Source: Trichormus sp. NMC-1
GTDB lineage: Bacteria > Cyanobacteriota > Cyanobacteriia > Cyanobacteriales > Nostocaceae
DNA: 64,000 bases
Assembly: GCF_001858025.1 (NCBI RefSeq)
Contig: NZ_LZQD01000003.1
Span: 127,027-191,026, forward strand
Reading direction: 5' to 3'
Under the pieces are notes generated by a model. That model made no database searches. It was not told where the DNA came from and worked only from the letters and a program-made list of their open reading frames with translations. Positions 48,525 to 57,657 of the stretch are shown one piece after another. A program made the translations under genes and the position numbers. Within the stretch, counting starts at the first letter, position 1. Every line of letters starts with the position of its first letter.

Positions 48525-49550
48525 CTACTTAGTTTTAGCTGCTGTTTTCTTTTTGATATGCTTACTGGCATATTCTTTAGCTTCAGTGTCAGCTTTTTGC
48601 AAGATAGATTTAATTCCCACTTCATTATTTGTGAGGTTTTTAACTTCGTTAATCAAGGGTAAAAAAGCCTCATCAATAAAGTCTGTATGCACGATAAATT
48701 CATCATTCATTAAATTCTCAATTGCAGTTTTTGCAGCAGCAATTACATCATCTTCATCGAGAGGATCAGGTGATTTGAGAGTATCATTAGCCTTCATTTG
48801 ATCATATATTGCTTGAGTCCAACGCAGGTTACTGGTAATTTCTCCATCAGCAAAAACAACACCGATTAACTCATTTCTAACGCGACCTGTGCGGGTTGTT
48901 TGTGCGCCATAGTGACGAGTTCTGAGGATGTTATTAAAAACGTAAAGGAAATTAGCTTCTGTGGGATCTTTGAGTGTGACAATGCTAGGAAAAAATACTT
49001 GTGGTCTAATATGGTCTTGCTGGTTAATTCTGGCTGTAACTGTACCTATTTCACCGTCTAATTTACCATCTGATTTCTTTTCTCCTTTTGCTGCCATTGT
49101 CCCATTCTCATAAGGTGCATTGAGAGTAAATGTTTCATGAGATTCATCAAAAGCTGTAATTGAAAATGCAGTATCTACAACCACTTTTGATTTTTCAGAA
49201 CCAGAATCACCAATAGCGAACCCGTAAATAATACAATCAGGATTATCCATTGCAAAAGATACGTTATATTCACATTCTTCTGCTGTCATGAATTCGTATT
49301 TGCGTAATAATTCTCTACCAACTAATCTTTCCGGGGTGGACTGTTTACGCTTGAACATGGAAAGACGGCTAATGGTGTTTTTATCTTTAACTCCTGCTCT
49401 AACTCTTGCTTTGTTTAGTTCGCTATCTGTTTGGAATAGAGGGTAAGATTCGGTAACGCGAATGGTGAGAAAGTGGGCATATTTTCCCATTGGTTTGTAA
49501 GGAATTGCATTATGAAATAATTTTGAGTCAGTTGTTTTTAGAAATGGCAT
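48525..49550 (-). CDS. csc2: Type I-D effector backbone subunit Csc2 (Cas7d)
   Basis: Forms the Cas7-type filament along the crRNA spacer. About 341 residues: MPFLKTTDSKLFHNAIPYKP at the start, RLSMFKRKQSTPERLVGREL, IYGFAIGDSGSEKSKVV, and RTRHYGAQTTRTGRVRNELI typical of Csc2. The ATG at 49548-49550 has GGAG nine bases upstream, preferred over the in-frame TTG at 49565. A Lys-rich C-terminus. Confidence 0.94.
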   Translation of the reverse strand: MPFLKTTDSKLFHNAIPYKPMGKYAHFLTIRVTESYPLFQTDSELNKARVRAGVKDKNTISRLSMFKRKQSTPERLVGRELLRKYEFMTAEECEYNVSFAMDNPDCIIYGFAIGDSGSEKSKVVVDTAFSITAFDESHETFTLNAPYENGTMAAKGEKKSDGKLDGEIGTVTARINQQDHIRPQVFFPSIVTLKDPTEANFLYVFNNILRTRHYGAQTTRTGRVRNELIGVVFADGEITSNLRWTQAIYDQMKANDTLKSPDPLDEDDVIAAAKTAIENLMNDEFIVHTDFIDEAFLPLINEVKNLTNNEVGIKSILQKADTEAKEYASKHIKKKTAAKTK

Positions 49551-49644
49551 AATTTTTGTCTCCAAATTTTAGGTAAATCCAAGAATTTTTCAGATTATGA
49601 TGATCAAGTCATATTTTTCCTAATTTAAAACTAGGAAGAAACTG

Positions 49645-52600
49645 TTAATCATCATCATCAGACATATCATCATTAGGTTTTTTAGCTTTATCACGGCATT
49701 CTTTATCATTTTCTAGACGATATAGAAATTCACAAGTATCTTTTATGAGGTTGAGTTGACGGCCAGCTAAACGTGCGCGATCACTAGCAAATGACTTTTC
49801 AAATACTTCTTGAACAAAGTATCTTGCAAACTCTAAAATTGCCTCTCTTTCCTGATCACGGTGAGCAATAACCCAACGTCCCTCTGCTGTTGAATTGTGT
49901 ACTCTCTCCATCAATTTGAAAATTTTGGCTGCAACCGCATCAACTAACACTTCACCGTGAAAAAATTCTTTGTCAGCTTTGATAATAGTATCGGCTGCTT
50001 CATCAATTGGTTTCAAAATAGCATTTGATTTCATCGGTTTTCCTTTACTAGATTTTGCTCGATAGAATTGACGGTAAAGTTCAGTTAACTTTTTAGGATG
50101 ATGCAATTTTGATTCTTCTAACACAATTAATTCCTCCTTAATAGAATCAAATTTTGTATAAGGGTCAAAACAAGGGTAAAATTGGTAAGCATAAAGCTTG
50201 ATTTTATTAATGCTTGGAGCATCAATTTTTTGTTTACGCACCCACTCATTCAGATACGCAAAAATATAGAGTGGACTTGTTTCAAAGTCTTTTGCAAGTT
50301 GAGTAAACTTACCCCAGTTGGGGTCAAATCCAGTTTTACCTTGTTTAGTATGAACATCTAAATGAATAGAGTAAGCGGCTGTTAAGACATTTAATGGTGC
50401 TGGATATTTTTGCTTGCTTTCTTTGTCTTTCCAACCTTCTAAGATGTAGTCAAGACGAAAACGCTCCTCTTTTAGTAAAACCCTAAATGCTTGGGGTGCG
50501 CTGTCGAGAAATACGCTTTGTTCAAACTCTGCACCATCTGTAAATGGTGGAATTGGAGATTCTGAAACTACTGTTTTTACATCTAGAATCATCGGAAATG
50601 CTAAAGATAACCAAGCTGGCATTATCCAAGACTCTGTATCTGTTGGTTTCTTATCTTTGCCTCTAACTTCTGGAGGTAAAGCCATAAAGTAAAAAGTTAG
50701 AGGCTGTTTTTTGGGATAAGAAATTTTGAAAGTGCGATCATTTCTTTTTTCTGTCTTTTCATCAAGATAGAATATATCAACATTCTGATAGCGTTCAAGT
50801 TCAAAGTTAGCGGTCAAATCTTTATTAATAAAATGATTGCGAACTCCAGTGTCAAAGCGAGTTTGTTTAATATTGTCATAAGCTTTATGCAAAAATGCGT
50901 TAGTTTCAGGGGTGCAGTAATAGGTTGGATAAAAATATAGATATCTATATTTAGCATCCTCAAATCTGCCACCATTTGCTTGGGTTTGACTCATTAAAAT
51001 TTGTCGCAGCATAATTTCAATACCAGCGATACTGGAAATATTACGTTTGGAGTTAGAACCTCCTAACATTTGCTTATTTGTATAAACTTGAGGAGCAAAT
51101 AAAACGGCTGATTCCATTTGTTCTGTTACCGTATATGCAGAGTGAGATATGGAACAGATTAATTGCCTTCCTCTGCCATTTTTCTTTGCTGCTTTATAAG
51201 ATTCAAATTCATCTAAAAATTTGTAAGGTAGTAAGCAATTTTCCGATATTTCTGGTAACATAACCACTTTTGTCACCCAAACTCGTAAATCATCCCAACC
51301 ATCAGGTAATTTATACTGAGTAGAAATAGGTTCAATAAGGTGAGAAATATGGGTAATAATTTCCTCACACATTGGACGAACATCCTCAATTCCTGGGTAT
51401 TGTTCTAGATATTTAGCTGCTAAAAAATACCATTCGTAGGGAACACCCCCTGTGTTACCTTTTAGTTTATGTTCCTTCAAACTTTCATTAATTCGTTGAA
51501 TTTCTCTAATTGCAGGTAGATATTCAGATAAATTCCAGAGTTCAGCAACTTTACAAATTAAATCTTCCGCGACTAAATCTATTGCTGGTATTTCTGGTAA
51601 AGCTTTATTTTTTTTACGTTCATTTTGACGTTGTTTACGTATATTCTCAATCTTTTTAACTTTTTCTCCCCAAATCTTTCGACTGACTAAATCACCAAAT
51701 TCAGCAATTTGATCTATCCGAATATCATCATTAAATTTAAAATCATAAGTAGATGATAAAATATTTTGTTTCTGAAATTCAAATAAATTATCACTACGAT
51801 CTTTAGAAACGGGTTTTTTACCGTCTTTTAATATTCGTTTTGTTGCTTTTAAGGCAACTTGCATTAATTCTGGAGTATCGAAAAATAAGCTGTAATAATC
51901 GGCATATTTCATGCCTTTACCATCACGACTAAATCCTGTTTGTCTGGCTTTAAGTTCACCTGCACAAAGTGATTTTATATTCTCAACAACTCGTTCTGGT
52001 ATACTTTCAACTTTTACAGGTGGAGCATTACGATCTGTTAAGTAAATTACACCTGTCGGTAAATAAAGCAATGGTTCATAATATCTGTCTTCCCCTATAT
52101 TAAAATCTGTATGTGCATCAATTAGTGCGTTGTTTACAACATTAGTTAAAACACCACGATTTTCTGCAATACTGTGATAGCTGAGTTTTAATTGTCTATT
52201 ACTAAGTTGACCAACGATATTATTAATACCTGATTTTAAAGCATCTTGTGGATGTTTAATAATAGATGCTAACCTATCAGCAAGACAAGCCAAGGCTGCA
52301 AGACATACTAACTTATCACCTTTTAATTTGGGTTTTAATTCGCTGTGTACTGAAAAGTTCCAGTTTGTATCCCATCTAGTTTGCGTATTATAAGCTGTGC
52401 AAAGTATATCATCAAGATACTCATGATATGCCTGGTTAGATTGAGGATTAATTAGATAGTCCAGTTTCAGTTCACGAATAATAACATCAATAATTTCTCG
52501 ATGCTCTAATATGGATAAATCACGAATTTTCCGATTTTTATCTTTCTGAACATCTTTATACTTTTGTGGCATTTCTGGAAATCTATTATAATCAAATTTT

Positions 52601-53118
52601 TCAAAATCATGTAAAATAAAAGATGCAATTAACAAGCGTCTTTCTGCTTCACGAATTACTCGTTTAACTGTAGTATTTAATTTTTCTAGACGTTGTTCAA
52701 TGAAATTGGCAGGGAATAAACCATTGAGTAAGTGAGTATTGAGAGATTGATCTCCTGCATTACGTCTGTCTAGAGTTTCTCCTTGTGCTGCTAGTTCTTG
52801 TTCTTTTTCCTCTATCCATTTACCACCTTTAGCTGTTACTCCTATGGCTACTCGCAACAAATGTGGTAGGACATAGTTAGCAAAATCTGCCATAATTTCG
52901 TCATCGGAATTTTGAGTTAATATAGCCTCTCTTAAGAGCTTGAGTGTGAGTAATTCACGTTCTATATAAATATCACGGCTAGAAGTGCCAAAGCTAAAAC
53001 CTAAATCTTCATTTTCGTCTTCTACATAATCTTCATCTAATTCATCTTGTAAATCTGCTTCTTCATTACTGAATAATTCCAGTTGTTCCGTTTTTGGATT
53101 TTCACGTTTTTTAGCCAT
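49645..53118 (-). CDS. cas10d: Type I-D large subunit Cas10d (Csc3) with HD nuclease domain
   Basis: The large subunit of the I-D effector, which carries the target-degrading HD nuclease in this subtype. 1157 residues: an acidic N-terminus (EEADLQDELDEDYVEDENED), the HD motif ASFILHDFEKFDYN (His170-Asp171 from the chosen start), and long helical and palm-like regions. No GGDD cyclase motif was seen, as expected for Cas10d. The ATG at 53116-53118 is preferred over a TTG two codons earlier. The C-terminus ends in KKPNDDMSDDDD. Confidence 0.95.
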   Translation of the reverse strand: MAKKRENPKTEQLELFSNEEADLQDELDEDYVEDENEDLGFSFGTSSRDIYIERELLTLKLLREAILTQNSDDEIMADFANYVLPHLLRVAIGVTAKGGKWIEEKEQELAAQGETLDRRNAGDQSLNTHLLNGLFPANFIEQRLEKLNTTVKRVIREAERRLLIASFILHDFEKFDYNRFPEMPQKYKDVQKDKNRKIRDLSILEHREIIDVIIRELKLDYLINPQSNQAYHEYLDDILCTAYNTQTRWDTNWNFSVHSELKPKLKGDKLVCLAALACLADRLASIIKHPQDALKSGINNIVGQLSNRQLKLSYHSIAENRGVLTNVVNNALIDAHTDFNIGEDRYYEPLLYLPTGVIYLTDRNAPPVKVESIPERVVENIKSLCAGELKARQTGFSRDGKGMKYADYYSLFFDTPELMQVALKATKRILKDGKKPVSKDRSDNLFEFQKQNILSSTYDFKFNDDIRIDQIAEFGDLVSRKIWGEKVKKIENIRKQRQNERKKNKALPEIPAIDLVAEDLICKVAELWNLSEYLPAIREIQRINESLKEHKLKGNTGGVPYEWYFLAAKYLEQYPGIEDVRPMCEEIITHISHLIEPISTQYKLPDGWDDLRVWVTKVVMLPEISENCLLPYKFLDEFESYKAAKKNGRGRQLICSISHSAYTVTEQMESAVLFAPQVYTNKQMLGGSNSKRNISSIAGIEIMLRQILMSQTQANGGRFEDAKYRYLYFYPTYYCTPETNAFLHKAYDNIKQTRFDTGVRNHFINKDLTANFELERYQNVDIFYLDEKTEKRNDRTFKISYPKKQPLTFYFMALPPEVRGKDKKPTDTESWIMPAWLSLAFPMILDVKTVVSESPIPPFTDGAEFEQSVFLDSAPQAFRVLLKEERFRLDYILEGWKDKESKQKYPAPLNVLTAAYSIHLDVHTKQGKTGFDPNWGKFTQLAKDFETSPLYIFAYLNEWVRKQKIDAPSINKIKLYAYQFYPCFDPYTKFDSIKEELIVLEESKLHHPKKLTELYRQFYRAKSSKGKPMKSNAILKPIDEAADTIIKADKEFFHGEVLVDAVAAKIFKLMERVHNSTAEGRWVIAHRDQEREAILEFARYFVQEVFEKSFASDRARLAGRQLNLIKDTCEFLYRLENDKECRDKAKKPNDDMSDDDD

Positions 53119-53200
53119 TTTCAAATTCCAATTAAATTAATTTAAATTGCTTGAATTGAGGAAGAAAAGGGAAGCTTTGACAGAATTTAACGCTTCTATA

Positions 53201-53313
53201 AATAGTGGTGAGTTTGACAAGTGACTTAACCAGCCATTTCCGGGGGTTGAGACTACCTATGTCTGTACTTAACGCCGCAAGCTACTGATAAGCTTCCCTA
53301 TCAAAGTGACTTG
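53201..53313. other. Diverged sibling of the crRNA-like element, upstream of cas10d
   Basis: The stretch GGGTTGAGACTACCTATG...GCAAGCT (53244-53283) matches 27 of 40 positions, without gaps, with 53714-53753 of the crRNA-like element, including GTCTG-ACTTA. It is followed by CTTCCCTATCAAAGTGAC, similar to ATCCCTATCAGGGATGAC there. AGGGAAGCTT (53169) and AAGCTTCCC (53291) form a dyad around it. It lies between cas10d and the winged-helix gene. Confidence 0.4.
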
Positions 53314-53318
53314 AAAAA

Positions 53319-53513
53319 TTAGGCTCTCCTTGCCATTATCAACATCTGGTATATACAGACGTTGTGTGCAACCGGGATAGTTTTAATATCGTATCCATCT
53401 TCACGTAGTGAGTGAATAACTGCGCTAAATCTGTGTGTTATCCGTATCAGTTCTTCCACAGTGTGAGGCTGTCCATCTGCTAAAAGTTGGCGTATGTGTT
53501 CTTTTTTACTCAT
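53319..53513 (-). CDS. Small winged-helix DNA-binding protein in the cas operon
   Basis: 64 residues. KEHIRQLLADGQPHTVEELI, then RITHRFSAVIHSLREDGYDI, has the helix-turn-helix and wing pattern of short phage/plasmid-type HTH proteins (HTH_39-like: a helix, a 'basic-RxxxxIxxLRxxGYxI' recognition unit, a strand). A strong AGGAGGAGC ribosome-binding site sits 4 nt before the ATG at 53513. It lies between cas10d and cas3' on their strand and is flanked on both sides by the repeat-like elements. It could regulate the cas operon. It is not a standard I-D gene. Confidence 0.7.
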   Translation of the reverse strand: MSKKEHIRQLLADGQPHTVEELIRITHRFSAVIHSLREDGYDIKTIPVAHNVCIYQMLIMARRA

Positions 53514-53663
53514 TTGCTCCTCCTAATAGAGTGTTTCTCAAACGCTAACATCTGTCTCAGTACCTAGTCAAGGGGTCGCTTCTCAATATATAGTTTAGAC
53601 ATATTTGACAGTTAAATAAATCAAAACTTAGTGGCTGGGTGTTATGATGTGGTACTTTTATAT

Positions 53664-53800
53664 GTGGACGGAGTAAGACTTGCAAAATTTGCGAGTTTCT
53701 ACAACCCCTATTAGGGATTGAAATAAATACGTCTGAACTTACTGGCGTAAGCTTCTCCTCCGTCCCATCAGTCACAATCCCTATCAGGGATGACACTTTC
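53664..53800. ncRNA. crRNA-like element: degenerate CRISPR repeats around a spacer-like sequence, next to cas3'
   Basis: On the plus strand 53688-53724 is 37 nt long, the same as the repeat. It matches the crRNA-sense repeat at 26 of 37 positions, and the 18 positions CCCTATTAGGGATTGAAA are identical, covering the hairpin and 7 of 8 handle bases. A second degenerate repeat (TCCCTATCAGGGAT near 53778-53791, fitting either strand) follows after about 45-50 nt of spacer-like DNA. GGACGGAG (53667) and CTCCGTCC (53757) form an outer dyad. It lies just behind the cas3' stop and may be a transcribed regulatory or antitoxin RNA. Strand and expression are not established. Confidence 0.55.
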
Positions 53801-55997
53801 AACAAATCCATGCTTCACCCCCTGAACTCTTGAGCCAGTAAGCAAGGGTATCTAAAAGTAAAGCTGACTGACCAAAAGCTACGGAGTAAGCTGCTGCATC
53901 ATCTCTACCAGTTTCATCAATGGGATAAATTTGAAAGTGCATTGGTAACTGTAGCCGTTTTTTTGCCTCGTCCACTTGCATCCGAATGACGTAGCTAACT
54001 AAACCTCTTTGCTTTAAACGCTTGTTGATTGCATAAATCCAGCGAGTAGGAGGTTCTTGCATAACTTGAACCCCCAATAAAACTTGTACTTTTGCAGAAT
54101 CTGCGATCACTCCCAAGTCTCCTGAATACGTAAACCGCCAATTTAATCTTTCTTCCCTGTAATCTTTTAACTCCATAAACGCCAAACAGTATTCAAATCT
54201 TCCTTTAGGAATTACTTGATTTGTACGTTCTTTTGTTTCCCACAACCGTCGCATAAATTCTGCTTCTGTCATCGGCTCAATTTCTAAATTACTCAAAATT
54301 CCAGGTAATTCATAAGTCTTAAACCTGTCTGCAATATTTTTTTCAGTCAAGTCATATAAACCGCACTGCAAGCCACTAGAACCTCGGAAACTGGAAGCAT
54401 CTTCAGCAATGGGATTTCCTGTTTTATTACCGGAAAGCTCTTGCCATTCTTCCTTCCATCGTCTGATACAACCTCTTACTTTACCTAAGTTAGTTCCAAA
54501 TACCTGTTGACAATCTTTTATAAATGCTTCCCGACTACCTGCATATTCTGACCTAATTGTTTTATGATTTAATCCTTGACTACTACTGAGCAAAACTGAT
54601 TGCACACCTGCCCATCTTCGATAATATGCTCGAAAATTATTAATCTGGCGATATTTTTCTCGGATTTGGTTATGGAAGTAAGGACGATTATATATGCTAT
54701 TTACTTCTAATGCTGGAGTATCACCCATAAATAGCTTTTCTACTAAAAATTTAGGTGTTAGAGCATAAGCAATAAATATATCAAATCTAATTTTATTTCC
54801 ATCTTCTTTTTCAAAACCGTCATGCCTTCCTAGCCTACCTAATCTTTGAATAAAACTCCCTGCATCTGCTGATTCAAATATGAGAAAGTTAATTTTAAAA
54901 TCAACGCCTACATCAATTGTGCTAGTTCCTAAAACTAAATCAGCACTTAAAGATTTTTCTTTATCTGTCTTACCTGTTAAACTTGTATTTTCTTCAACTT
55001 TTTTGAACGGATACAAAAATTCTCTAAATAATGGAGTGAGACGCTTCACTGCTGCAATAGAGTTTAGAATAATTGCTCCTTTACTGTTCGGATATTGTTG
55101 AAAATGCTCCAAAATTATATTGCGGTTATCCCAAAGCCAAGTTTCAGAAGCTTTGTAAGTAGGTTCTAAGTCAATAAAAGTCAAATCAATTTGTCTTGAT
55201 ACTTGCCGCCATCCATCTTTCTCTAATTGTTGACTTTGCTCTAAAGTATCTGGAAACTGATATTTATTTTTTGAGCAAGGGTCAATAACTGTAGGTTTAA
55301 ATCCGGCTTTTTGCAAAAGTTCAATTAGTTGATCATCCGGTGTAGCTGAAAGAAACAGGAACTTTTTGCGCCGATTGGTATGGCGCATCAATAGCATTGT
55401 ATTAATTACACTAGCAATTTGTGGAGCAGCAAAAACATGAAACTCATCGAAGATAAATAAATCAAATTTGGTATCAAGAGGACTCCATAACTTGTTAGGA
55501 CTATCTTTAGGAGTTAGGTAGGCGTGCTGATGAAGATAGTGAAAAATGTCAGGATTAGTTTGAATAATTTCCGATTCTTGAATGCGAGTTGCGATTGCTT
55601 CCCATTTTTTAATTCCCTCACTTTCAGCATAAATTTCTAATTCTGCTCCACTTAGCCTTGAGATACGTGGTTCATTATTTGGCTTGAATTGCTCGATATA
55701 TTTATTAACTTGTGTTTCTTGATCACGCGCCAGTTCATTAGTTGGGTAAAGCGCAATTGCATAACAAAATCCTTCGGGTGTGTCTCCTTGCAGTGATTGT
55801 AAGTAAGCAACTAGAGTTTTACCATCACCCGTCATTGCAACATCAATAACGACATCAATATCTGGATTTTGCAAAGCTTTTAATGTTTCGACTTGATGCC
55901 AAACAAGAGCAAATCCATCTGGTAATTTAACACCATCAGGTGTAGGAACAGTTTGAGAATAAACTGGTTTGAGATGAATACTGTAATTTTCTGACAT
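53799..55997 (-). CDS. cas3: Type I-D CRISPR helicase Cas3'
   Basis: The superfamily 2 helicase of interference. In subtype I-D it lacks the HD nuclease, which is in Cas10d. About 732 residues with Walker A MTGDGKT (near residues 55-61), DEFH Walker B (about 184-187), SAT (FLSATPDD), and C-terminal helicase motifs (IQRLGRLGRHDG). The ATG at 55995-55997 (MSENYSIHLK) with TAAGGGT upstream is preferred over a TTG at 56027. It is the first cas gene behind the divergent regulator. Confidence 0.94.
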   Translation of the reverse strand: MSENYSIHLKPVYSQTVPTPDGVKLPDGFALVWHQVETLKALQNPDIDVVIDVAMTGDGKTLVAYLQSLQGDTPEGFCYAIALYPTNELARDQETQVNKYIEQFKPNNEPRISRLSGAELEIYAESEGIKKWEAIATRIQESEIIQTNPDIFHYLHQHAYLTPKDSPNKLWSPLDTKFDLFIFDEFHVFAAPQIASVINTMLLMRHTNRRKKFLFLSATPDDQLIELLQKAGFKPTVIDPCSKNKYQFPDTLEQSQQLEKDGWRQVSRQIDLTFIDLEPTYKASETWLWDNRNIILEHFQQYPNSKGAIILNSIAAVKRLTPLFREFLYPFKKVEENTSLTGKTDKEKSLSADLVLGTSTIDVGVDFKINFLIFESADAGSFIQRLGRLGRHDGFEKEDGNKIRFDIFIAYALTPKFLVEKLFMGDTPALEVNSIYNRPYFHNQIREKYRQINNFRAYYRRWAGVQSVLLSSSQGLNHKTIRSEYAGSREAFIKDCQQVFGTNLGKVRGCIRRWKEEWQELSGNKTGNPIAEDASSFRGSSGLQCGLYDLTEKNIADRFKTYELPGILSNLEIEPMTEAEFMRRLWETKERTNQVIPKGRFEYCLAFMELKDYREERLNWRFTYSGDLGVIADSAKVQVLLGVQVMQEPPTRWIYAINKRLKQRGLVSYVIRMQVDEAKKRLQLPMHFQIYPIDETGRDDAAAYSVAFGQSALLLDTLAYWLKSSGGEAWIC

Positions 55998-56058
55998 ACC
56001 CTTAATAACTCTTTTCAATTTCTGCAACCATTAGTTGCAGTTTTTCATTGTTACCTTA

Positions 56059-56150
56059 AAAAATGTCCGTAACTCGTTGCTAAAATCTATAATGGCACTG
56101 AAAATAAAAGTTGACAAGAGAAAACAAGTATAAAGTGTACGGACATTTTT
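56059..56150. promoter_or_regulatory. Divergent promoter region with a perfect 13-bp inverted repeat
   Basis: AAAAATGTCCGTA (56059-56071) and its exact reverse complement TACGGACATTTTT (56138-56150) lie 66 bp apart. One arm is close upstream of cas3', the other touches the ATG of the WYL gene. This looks like paired operators for one dimeric repressor, probably the WYL protein itself. TTGACA (56111) and TATAAT-like boxes lie between them. Confidence 0.65.
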
Positions 56151-56151
56151 A

Positions 56152-57018
56152 ATGAGTCGCAAAGGTCAGTCTATAACCCTGTCGGTATCAGAAAGAGACA
56201 AAACCGAACTAGAAGCGATCGCACTCGAATTCGGTATGATGTGGGGAGAAGATCCCAATATCTCCAAACTCATCAAAGCGATCGCACAACGTGAATTAAT
56301 AGTTGGTAAAAATCATGACTGGCAGGATTCACGTATCCGGGCTTTACATCGTTGTATAGCTGCATTACAGGACATCGGACAAATTGAACAAGCGGAAATA
56401 ATCGCCAATTTATTACTCGAACGCAGTGAATTATCCGTACCCATGCGGAAGGAAATTGAAGCTTTCCTGATTAATTCCCTTCCATCATGGCGTTTACAAA
56501 TCGACCACTATATCTTGCGTCAACAACCCTTTCAACTTGCTTATCAAGATGCAGCAGAACGAGTATTTAATTTTACCGTCCGGTATGCTAAAATTACTCC
56601 TCACGAAAAGCGTCAATATCTTGATTGTTGGTGCGAAGAAACAGAAGGAAATTTTGACATACCAGAATTAAAACATAACTGGTGTTTCCGTTTAGACAGA
56701 ATTAACGAAGCGGCAGTTACGGAAATTACTGGAAAATGGCTTAATAACTTAGATGAAATAGATGTAGAAATGCACCTATTAAACAACTTAGCATTTGCCT
56801 ATCAAACCAAACCAGAGGATAACAGAGTGGAATGGATACCAGACAAACCAAAAGTGAAGCGCGTTATTAGGAGAGTATCAAATACATTCTGGTTTATCCG
56901 AGAAATCATGCAATATTCCTCTGATTGTATTGTAGTCTCACCGGAGAATGTGCGATCGCAAATCAAACAAAAACTTATCACCCTTTGTCAACATTATGAT
57001 TTGACTTTTGATTGCTGA
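56152..57018 (+). CDS. WYL-domain transcriptional regulator of the cas operon
   Basis: 288 residues. The N-terminus resembles a ribbon-helix-helix (RKGQSITLSVSERDKTELEA, PNISKLIKAIAQREL). A WYL-type sensing domain follows in the middle (QPFQLAYQDAAERVFNFTVR, HNWCFRLDRI). It is transcribed divergently from cas3', as Sll7009-type regulators are in Synechocystis, where such a protein represses the I-D system. Here it probably binds the AATGTCCGTA dyads in the shared promoter region. The ligand could be a nucleotide or nucleic acid. Confidence 0.82.
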   Translation: MSRKGQSITLSVSERDKTELEAIALEFGMMWGEDPNISKLIKAIAQRELIVGKNHDWQDSRIRALHRCIAALQDIGQIEQAEIIANLLLERSELSVPMRKEIEAFLINSLPSWRLQIDHYILRQQPFQLAYQDAAERVFNFTVRYAKITPHEKRQYLDCWCEETEGNFDIPELKHNWCFRLDRINEAAVTEITGKWLNNLDEIDVEMHLLNNLAFAYQTKPEDNRVEWIPDKPKVKRVIRRVSNTFWFIREIMQYSSDCIVVSPENVRSQIKQKLITLCQHYDLTFDC

Positions 57019-57249
57019 AATTTACATTAAGGGAATAGAGTTTTCAATGCCTTTCTCCTACAAGGAGAGAGGTTTTTTGGTAAAGTTTATGATTTTGCAA
57101 ACCTCATCTCAGGTATCGCTGTATTGGAATTGTACTTATGCCTGAATGAATAATACTGTGTGATTATTAAATGCATCCGAATTTATGCTGTAAAAAATAG
57201 TATACTTTCTTCAGTTCTTGTATGACTCATCCCAATTGGAAACACTTTT

Positions 57250-57618
57250 ATGCTAAATCCTGTAGCAACAATCACCATCTTTCAAAAACAACCCAACCCT
57301 AAAGAGTTTTCATCGGGTGAAGCCATCTTTGAAGAAGGACAGGCTGGTGGTTATATGTATGGCATTCTCCACGGTGACGTTGAGATATTAGTTAACGGCA
57401 AAGCAGTAGAAACAATTTCAGCAGGTGAAGTTTTTGGTACTGGTGTACTAGTAGGGATAAAACATAGAACCTATACAGCAAAAGCAAAAACCGACTGCAA
57501 ACTTGCTTTTCTGAATGAACAGGGATTTCTCTTCGCTGTTCAGGAAACACCCATGTTTGCCATACAGGTGATGAAAAGTTACTCAGAGCGTCTTAGCCGC
57601 TTGCAACATATTCTCTAA
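57250..57618 (+). CDS. Cyclic nucleotide-binding domain protein
   Basis: 122 residues forming a single cNMP-binding beta-roll: FSSGEAIFEEGQAGGYMYGI, then LHGDVEILVNGKAVETISAG, EVFGTGVLVG and a C-terminal helix FAIQVMKSYSERLSRLQHIL. The phosphate-binding cassette is partly degenerate (GEVFGTGVL.. in place of GE.(A/G)L...R(A/S)), so nucleotide binding is uncertain. No DNA-binding domain is fused. Single gene, 231 bp after the WYL regulator. Confidence 0.8.
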   Translation: MLNPVATITIFQKQPNPKEFSSGEAIFEEGQAGGYMYGILHGDVEILVNGKAVETISAGEVFGTGVLVGIKHRTYTAKAKTDCKLAFLNEQGFLFAVQETPMFAIQVMKSYSERLSRLQHIL

Positions 57619-57657
57619 ATTTTCACATATAACGGTCAATTGAAAACTCAAAGTAGT

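Noticed and set aside
53557..53811. 84-codon minus-strand frame between cas3' and the winged-helix gene
   Set aside because: It runs over the degenerate CRISPR repeats (SLIGIVTDG, FISIPNRG are the repeat hairpins) and looks non-protein-like.
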